From GCA-020343675 sp964462945 (GTDB lineage: Bacteria > Planctomycetota > Phycisphaerae > Sedimentisphaerales > Anaerobacaceae): DNA of 64,000 nucleotides. A program made the translations under genes and the position numbers. Positions 59,220 to 64,000 of this stretch are shown in pieces (within the stretch, counting starts at the first letter, position 1; every line of letters starts with the position of its first letter). The DNA lies in contig CAYWZW010000002.1 of the NCBI GenBank assembly GCA_964462945.1, positions 117,402-181,401 on the forward strand. Reading direction: 5' to 3'. The notes beneath the pieces were generated by a model, which saw only the letters and a program-made list of their open reading frames with translations, had not been told where the DNA came from and searched no databases.

Positions 59220-60653
59220 ATGAACAACTTGTCGCGAAGAGATTTTCTCAGGACCGGCCTGGCGGCCGGCGCCGCCGTATCGTTGGGCGGTCATACGGTG
59301 TCTGTGACGAAAGCCGGCGAGCAAAACAAACGGGGCGGCCGGCCCAACATTGTTTTTATTCTGGCAGACGACTACGGTCTCGATGGTGTGGGATGCTACG
59401 GCTCGGATCGTCACAAGGAGCGGACGCCCAACATAGACGCCCTGGCCGCCGGCGGTATCCGCTTCGAGCGGTGCTATTCGACGCCGCTGTGCGGACCGAC
59501 CCGCTGCCTGATTAATACGGGCCGCTATGGCTTCCGGACGGGCGGCCTGACCAATCCGACCGCGGGGCAGCCGCTGTCGAAGGATGAATACCCGCTGGCC
59601 CGGATTTTGACGGAGACCGGCTACGACACCTGCCACGCCGGTAAATGGCGCCAGATGGGAGAAACGCCGGGCGCCTGGGGCTTTGGCGAGTACATCACCG
59701 ACAACACCGCCGGCGGCTGGTACTGGCAAAAGAGCTACACGAAGAACGGGCAGCTCGTCGAGACGCCGGAGGAGGTCTATTGCCCGGATGTCTATCATGA
59801 CTTTGCGGTGGATTTCCTTCGCCGCCATGCGCCGAAGGACGCGGCGGCGGTTAAGCCGTTCTACCTCTACTACGCCTCGCACCTGGTCCACGGCCCGATT
59901 GTTCGCACGCCCGACAGCAAGCCGGGGGAGAAAGACCCGGCGACGCTCTACAACGATAACGTCGCTTACCTCGATAAGCAGGTCGGAGCGCTGGTGGCCG
60001 AGATAGACAAGCTGGGCCTGCGCGAGAGCACGCTGATCGTCTTCTCGACCGACAACGGCACGGTGGGACAGCCGACGAGCACCATCGGCGGCCGAACAAT
60101 CAGCGGGCAAAAGGGCACCATGCTGGAAGGCGGCGCCCGGGTGCCGCTGATCGCCAACTGGAAGGGCGTCGCGCCCGCCGGAGGCGTCCTCAAAGACCTC
60201 GTGGATTTCAGCGACGTGCTGCCGACGTTTGCGGAGATCGCCGGGGCCAAGCCGCCCGCGAGCATGACCTATGACGGCCGCAGCTTCGCGCCGCAGCTTC
60301 GCGGCCAGAAGGGCAGCCCCCGCGAATGGATCTTCGTGCAGCTCGGCCGTAACTGGTACGTGCGCGACGACGGATGGAAGCTGAACCAAGCCGGCGAACT
60401 GTTCGACATGAAGGACTCGCCGTTCGTCGAGCAGCTCGTTGCGGCTGATTCGACGGACCAGACCGCGGCGGCTGCGCGCAAGCGGCTCCAGGCCGTGCTG
60501 GACAAGCTCAATCCGGCCGGCGGCAAGACGATTTCCGCCGAGGAGGAAGCCGCCGCCAAGGACCGCGCGAAGAAGAAAGCAGAGCGCCAGAAACAGGGGC
60601 AAAAGCAAGGCCAGAAGCAGGGCAAAGCGGGTCGGCGCACCCAGCCGCAATGA
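59220..60653 (+). CDS. TAT-exported sulfatase (family S1)
   Basis: A 477-residue sulfatase exported folded: the leader is NNLSRRDFLRTGLAAGAAV. The metal-binding start is PNIVFILADDYGLDGVGCYG (D50, D51). The formylglycine site is C91 in PLCGPTRCLINTGRY, a CxPTR variant of CxPSR, so it needs a maturase. FSTDNGT near residue 278 supplies further ligands and HAGKWRQMG the usual HxGKW. The tail after residue 430 is a low-complexity Lys/Gln helix (KKKAERQKQGQKQGQKQGKA). It probably removes sulfate from an algal or animal polysaccharide in the periplasm. An AGGAG-like site precedes the ATG. Confidence 0.92.
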   Translation: MNNLSRRDFLRTGLAAGAAVSLGGHTVSVTKAGEQNKRGGRPNIVFILADDYGLDGVGCYGSDRHKERTPNIDALAAGGIRFERCYSTPLCGPTRCLINTGRYGFRTGGLTNPTAGQPLSKDEYPLARILTETGYDTCHAGKWRQMGETPGAWGFGEYITDNTAGGWYWQKSYTKNGQLVETPEEVYCPDVYHDFAVDFLRRHAPKDAAAVKPFYLYYASHLVHGPIVRTPDSKPGEKDPATLYNDNVAYLDKQVGALVAEIDKLGLRESTLIVFSTDNGTVGQPTSTIGGRTISGQKGTMLEGGARVPLIANWKGVAPAGGVLKDLVDFSDVLPTFAEIAGAKPPASMTYDGRSFAPQLRGQKGSPREWIFVQLGRNWYVRDDGWKLNQAGELFDMKDSPFVEQLVAADSTDQTAAAARKRLQAVLDKLNPAGGKTISAEEEAAAKDRAKKKAERQKQGQKQGQKQGKAGRRTQPQ

Positions 60654-60706
60654 GCGACGGTGTGATCCGGGAGCCGACGCGCACTCAAGGCAAATCTGGA
60701 GCGTGT

Positions 60707-61816
60707 ATGAATGTACTTGACCAATCCGGCAACAGCGGCCAGCAGTCGCCCGGCCGCCGCCGGCGCCCCAGATACAGCGGCACGCATCCGAAGAGCTACC
60801 GGGAAAAATACAAGGAGCATGACATCGCGGCCCACCCGGAGATGTGGGACCACCTGCGTGCAAAAGGTACGACGCCGGCCGGCACTCACGTTCCCGTTCT
60901 GATGGAAGAGGTCTTTGCGTGCCTGATGCCCGCACCCGGCGAAATCGTAGCCGACTGTACCGTCGGCTACGGCGGCCATGCGGCGGAGTTTATCAAGCGC
61001 ATCGGCCCCGCCGGAAGACTGATCGCCTTTGACGTCGATAGCGCCGAGCTTGAACGCACCCGCCTGCGGCTGAGCACGGAGAACGTGCCCGCGAGCTTTT
61101 ATCGCAGCAACTTCGCCGGCATTGCCAACGTGCTGAGCAAAGAAAAAATCGACGGCTACGACGTCATCTTTGCCGATCTCGGTGTATCGAGCATGCAGAT
61201 AGACAATCCCGACCGCGGCATGAGCTATAAACACGAAGGCCCGCTCGATATGCGGATGGACGACCGGCTGAAGCGAACCGGCGCGGATTTGCTCAACAGC
61301 CTTTCCGAAGAACAACTGTCCGAAGCGTTCCTGGAGCTGGCCGACGAGCCGGACCATCAGGAAATCGCCCGCCTGATCGTGGCCCGGCGGGCCGTGCAGC
61401 CGATTACGCGGACCTCGCAGCTTGTTGGGCTGATTTTCAGCGCCAAGGGCCTGACTGCGAAAAGCCCCCGTGCTTTCTTGCGCAAGCAAGAACGGGGGCA
61501 GACCTCCAAATCCGGCTTATTGCACCCCGCCGCCCGCGCGTTTCAGGCCCTGCGGATTCTGGTCAATGACGAGCTTGGTTCCCTCAGAGAGCTTTTGCGA
61601 GTGGCCCCGTACTGCCTGCGTCCGGGCGGCAGAATCGGGATAATAAGTTTCCACAGCGGCGAAGACCGCCTAGTCAAGCAGTCGTTTCGTGACGGCGTCA
61701 GGAACGGCACATACCAGTCTGCGGCCGAGGATGCAATCGTGCCGCAAATCAAGGAAATCACCTCAAATCCGCGCAGCGCATCGGCCAAATTCCGATGGGC
61801 GATAAAGCCGCTTTGA
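60707..61816 (+). CDS. rsmH: 16S rRNA (cytosine1402-N4)-methyltransferase
   Basis: Methylates C1402 in the ribosomal P site. The core motifs are GTHVPVLMEEVFACLMP, VADCTVGYGGHAAEFIKRIG, LIAFDVDSAELERTRLRL, DVIFADLGVSSMQIDNPDRG, PLDMRMD, HPAARAFQALRILVNDEL and ISFHSGEDRLVKQSF. There are 60 extra basic residues at the N terminus (SPGRRRRPRYSGTHPKSYRE). Before HPAARAF a foreign insert of about 20 residues (KSPRAFLRKQERGQTSKSG) is encoded by a REP-like palindrome. ATG 60707 has GGAG five bases upstream; ATG 60650 overlaps the sulfatase stop as ATGA and is the alternative. The mraZ-rsmH cell-division cluster is not seen here. Confidence 0.92.
   Translation: MNVLDQSGNSGQQSPGRRRRPRYSGTHPKSYREKYKEHDIAAHPEMWDHLRAKGTTPAGTHVPVLMEEVFACLMPAPGEIVADCTVGYGGHAAEFIKRIGPAGRLIAFDVDSAELERTRLRLSTENVPASFYRSNFAGIANVLSKEKIDGYDVIFADLGVSSMQIDNPDRGMSYKHEGPLDMRMDDRLKRTGADLLNSLSEEQLSEAFLELADEPDHQEIARLIVARRAVQPITRTSQLVGLIFSAKGLTAKSPRAFLRKQERGQTSKSGLLHPAARAFQALRILVNDELGSLRELLRVAPYCLRPGGRIGIISFHSGEDRLVKQSFRDGVRNGTYQSAAEDAIVPQIKEITSNPRSASAKFRWAIKPL
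61464..61499. repeat. REP-like palindrome inside the rsmH coding region
   Basis: GCCCCCGT (61464-61471) pairs with ACGGGGGC (61492-61499), and TTCTTGC/GCAAGAA pair nearer the centre. It is 36 bases, in frame, and shares the CCCCCGTGC..ACGGGGG core with the palindrome at 1476-1493. Confidence 0.75.
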
Positions 61817-61936
61817 TGAGCTTGACCGCCGGGACAAGAAAACCGGCCGTGTTTCAGTTTACAGGCCGCTAAGCTCGGTTTAGCGAAATCTATTCTGTCC
61901 TCGCAGGCCGTGGTGATGAAAAGATAAAACAAGAGT

Positions 61937-61960
61937 CCGCGTGGGCAGAAAAACCTGCTC
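61937..61960 (+). repeat. 24-bp direct repeat, left of the hydrolase gene
   Basis: Matches 63303-63326 in 23 of 24 bases (core TGGGCAGAAAAACCTGCTC). The two copies bracket the alpha/beta hydrolase gene, 1.37 kb apart. The 160-base gap 61817-61976 holds nothing else recognised. Confidence 0.7.
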
Positions 61961-61976
61961 GTCCTGCAAAACCAGC

Positions 61977-63050
61977 CTATTGGGACAGGCTCTTACTAAG
62001 AAACTCGGCAACTACTTCCGCAAACTCCGCCGCCTGCGTGTGAAAGGGGAAATGCTCAGCGTTCTCGATAATACGAATGTGCGCGTTGGGAAATGCCTTG
62101 ACGTAACTGCGGCTGGCTTCCTCCGGCTGGAGATCATTGGCGCCGTGAATCACAAGCACCGGCGCGCTGACGTTGCTCAGAACCTGGGAGTAATCGTGTC
62201 GCTGGCCCATGCCGAGGTACGCCGCATGGCAAATCCAGCCGCCGGGTTTTCCCTGCTCTGGGAATGCCGTCGAGGTAACCATGCGATAGTACCGGGCAAA
62301 TTCGTCATTCAGCGCCACCAGATCGCTTTCGCTTTTCGAGAAAAGGGTTCCGAAGTCAAAATATCGCTGCAACCAACCGTCATAGTCACCACGCCGGTCC
62401 TCGGGCAGCCGGGCTTTGACCTCATTGAAGAGACCCCCTCTGTCGCTGGGGGCTACCAGCACATCCGCCGGCGCGACCAGAACAATCGCCGCCACATGTT
62501 CTGGAAACTCGGCTGCGTACAGGGCTGCAAGAAAACCCCCAAAAGAGTGGCCAATGAGAATGAGCTTCTCCTCGCCCAAGACCCGGCGGATCCGCTCAAT
62601 GTCCGCAATCTGGGCGGCAAGCCCGAGCGTTCGGTCTATCAGCAGTACGTTCTGATAGTAATTACGAGATTCCAGGCGATCAATGGGCCGGGTCGATTGG
62701 CCGCATCCCCGCTGGTCGTAATAGATGAAGCGGTAGGAATGGGTGAGCGCCTCCAGACCGGCCCATGGTTTAAGGTGCGGACGCCCCGGTCCTCCATGGA
62801 CAACCAATGCCGTGCGTCCCTTGCCCACGGCGAAGTGATAGAGCTTGACGTCAGGCTCCACTAACCAGAAGTTCGGATCTCCCGCCTGTGGGGGCGGCGT
62901 GAGTGGTGCACGCAGATTCTTCTCGGCGCGCACCATCCCCGGCTCGTATAGTGACTTGTATTCTGCGCCCCAGACAGCATCGCTGCAGACGACAGCCATG
63001 CCAATCAGAGCAAACGGAATCGAACCTGCAATAAACATAGGTTTTTTCAT
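61977..63050 (-). CDS. Exported alpha/beta hydrolase (proline iminopeptidase-like)
   Basis: A 357-residue protein with a signal peptide (MFIAGSIPFALIGMAVVCSD then AVWGA). The alpha/beta hydrolase parts are ALVVHGGPGRPHLKPW (oxyanion HGGPG), YYDQRGCGQSTRP, the nucleophile in LIGHSFGGFLAALYA, the acid in VLVIHGANDLQPEE and the His in NAEHFPFHT. HGGPG and DQRGxGxS are typical of the prolyl aminopeptidase group (S33), so release of N-terminal proline from peptides is likely but not certain. AGAGGTG lies before ATG 63050. Direct repeats of 24 bp lie on both sides. Confidence 0.87.
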   Translation of the reverse strand: MKKPMFIAGSIPFALIGMAVVCSDAVWGAEYKSLYEPGMVRAEKNLRAPLTPPPQAGDPNFWLVEPDVKLYHFAVGKGRTALVVHGGPGRPHLKPWAGLEALTHSYRFIYYDQRGCGQSTRPIDRLESRNYYQNVLLIDRTLGLAAQIADIERIRRVLGEEKLILIGHSFGGFLAALYAAEFPEHVAAIVLVAPADVLVAPSDRGGLFNEVKARLPEDRRGDYDGWLQRYFDFGTLFSKSESDLVALNDEFARYYRMVTSTAFPEQGKPGGWICHAAYLGMGQRHDYSQVLSNVSAPVLVIHGANDLQPEEASRSYVKAFPNAHIRIIENAEHFPFHTQAAEFAEVVAEFLSKSLSQ

Positions 63051-63302
63051 TGCTACACCTCTCTTCTTTGCTGTAACCGGAGGCCGGCCGGCTGTTGAAA
63101 AAGTCAATCCCGGTCCTTCCCACCCATTATCGACACGCATTTCCAATTGTCAAGTGCGAATTCTCGTCCCCCTTTCAACAGGTTGCCCCGAGAATCCATG
63201 GTTTTTTCGACCCTCCCGCCGCTACCCGTTGCCCATTTCTGCTATTCAGGACAGCCACCGCTTTTTTGTCTTGGTGTGCGAGTGACGCTTGTATCAAAAG
63301 GG

Positions 63303-63366
63303 CCGCCTGGGCAGAAAAACCTGCTCATCTCCGTCAGGCCACTCGATGCCTGTGTGGAATTGCCGG
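63303..63366. repeat. Composite dispersed repeats
   Basis: Bases 63303-63326 repeat 61937-61960. Bases 63331-63361 are an inverted copy of 52379-52409. A degenerate third copy of the second element, with GTCAGGCCACT and GAATTGCCGGACTG, lies at 63622-63660, and CCTGAGCGGAGTCGAAGG, another common dispersed motif, at 63401-63418. Confidence 0.65.
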
Positions 63367-63896
63367 ACTGGCGAGGAATGGTTCGACGTGCTCACCATCC
63401 TGAGCGGAGTCGAAGGATTGCCGGACTGACTGCGGTTTTGGCGGAATTGGCTGAAAACGCGTTATGTTCGGCTTCCGCGACGGCACTTAGCTATAGTTTT
63501 CTTCCAGGGAAGGCGGCAGTCCAATCCATAGAGGGTAGAGACGCATCACCGTATGAGATGAGGGTGACGATATGAGAGTGCTGACGTTCCTATGGAAATG
63601 CTGGTGTGGACTATGGCGGTTCCGTCAGGCCACTTATCGCCGACGAGGAATTGCCGGACTGACATGCGGGCATTCAGCCGGGATTGATTCGCACAAGTGG
63701 GAGAGCAAAATGGAGACGTTCGGACGCTTGCCGGGCAGGTGAATGATTGGAATTATTCGGGACGTGTACCAATTTTAGCAGGCCATGTTTTCAGAGATAA
63801 GACGGCCGAGCAGGCGTAGAAGTGCTTGTCGTGTAACCGCCGAGGCATTTGATCCGCCGCAAGCGGAAGCGCATCAGGAAATCTGGGGACACCATG
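63367..63896. other. Repeat-rich intergenic DNA without a convincing gene
   Basis: Together with 63147-63302 this stretch shows only repeat fragments and open frames that run through them. I see no start site, family match or RNA gene that would support an annotation. Confidence 0.5.
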
Positions 63897-63997
63897 GAAT
63901 GGCGGTTCCTTAAGGTGTTCTTGTTGCTGTCGATCCGCGTTGTTGGCCCAGAATCGATGTTTTTGGGTTTACCTATCTTCTTAAGGAACCGCCATTC
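63897..63997. repeat. 18-bp perfect inverted repeat, 65-bp spacer
   Basis: GAATGGCGGTTCCTTAAG (63897-63914) and its exact complement (63980-63997) flank 65 bases that include GTTGTTGGCCCAGAATCGAT. CTGGGGACACC just before the left arm resembles motifs near REP-associated or IS200-type transposases. It could be a miniature element or the edge of one that continues outside the window. Confidence 0.7.
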
Positions 63998-64000
63998 GGG

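Noticed and set aside
59007..60935. Minus-strand open frame of 642 codons
   Set aside because: It lies opposite the well-supported sulfatase and the start of rsmH, is Arg/Leu/His-rich as expected for the complement of GC-rich coding DNA, and has no family motif or ribosome site.
63147..63575. 142-codon plus-strand frame near the window end
   Set aside because: It runs through at least three dispersed repeats (63303-63366 and 63401-63418), so its sequence is not that of a native protein.
47044..64000. tRNA genes in the larger intergenic gaps
   Set aside because: I looked for GGTTCGAATCC-like T-arms and CCA ends in the gaps and saw none; a tRNAscan run would be decisive.

Overview
The window looks like a chromosomal segment of a planctomycete, most likely of the class Phycisphaerae (Sedimentisphaerales-like). 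This is an inference from content, not from a marker gene search. The signs are many large exported mosaic proteins with YWRVDEVN-type Fn3-like units, LamG and dockerin-like modules, GLUG repeats and 'DLGAYEF' beta-helix ends; TAT-exported sulfatases; GH172 and DUF1080 lipoproteins; and GC-rich coding DNA separated by repeat-laden, decaying intergenic DNA.

Layout. 0-1.4 kb: 3' end of an exported carbohydrate-binding-type protein, closed by a strong terminator. 1.6-5.7 kb: a structured leader, a sigma-70 factor with an odd start, apt and an OPT transporter. 6-7.7 kb: a 14-repeat RCC1-like exported protein. 7.8-16.4 kb: a peptide-use neighbourhood (second OPT transporter, M2/M3-like metallopeptidase, POT transporter) with a 1089-aa restriction-modification enzyme wedged between peptidase and transporter. 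16.5-18.3 kb: DUF1080 and GH172 lipoproteins. 18.4-21.6 kb: DUF1848 protein, an SPPY DNA methyltransferase and a frameshifted nuclease partner. 21.7-26.2 kb: holA, gyrA, lepB. 26.4-33.8 kb: two giant secreted repeat proteins. 34-38 kb: an ECF sigma / anti-sigma operon whose last gene is split by an in-frame TGA. 38.3-47 kb: ffh, an SRP54-M-like small protein, a second type IIG/ISP-like R-M enzyme between 16-bp direct repeats, rpsP with a long charged tail, trmD, and a methyltransferase/ATP-grasp fusion. 47-55.4 kb: accessory DNA with gene relics, REP palindromes, a PD40-dockerin-LamG protein, the BrnT/BrnA toxin-antitoxin pair and a compact operon of a small protein, a ParB/DpnII-like nuclease fusion and a radical-SAM protein. 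55.7-63 kb: rplS, yraN, a secreted protein, tatD, a sulfatase, rsmH and an exported alpha/beta hydrolase. The last 0.85 kb has no convincing gene but carries repeats and an 18-bp perfect inverted repeat.

How it fits together. Housekeeping genes (sigma factor, apt, gyrA/holA, lepB, ffh, rpsP/trmD/rplS, rsmH) form a backbone into which accessory blocks were inserted. The accessory genes serve polysaccharide and peptide scavenging at the cell surface and DNA defence (three modification/restriction loci, one BrnTA module, one broken antitoxin, one ParB-nuclease fusion). The best candidate for an undescribed system is the small protein / ParB-DpnII-like nuclease / radical-SAM operon at 52.6-55.4 kb. 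Several genes have a -10 box only 6-8 bases before the start codon, which points to leaderless transcripts. No tRNA, rRNA, CRISPR array or intact insertion sequence was recognised.
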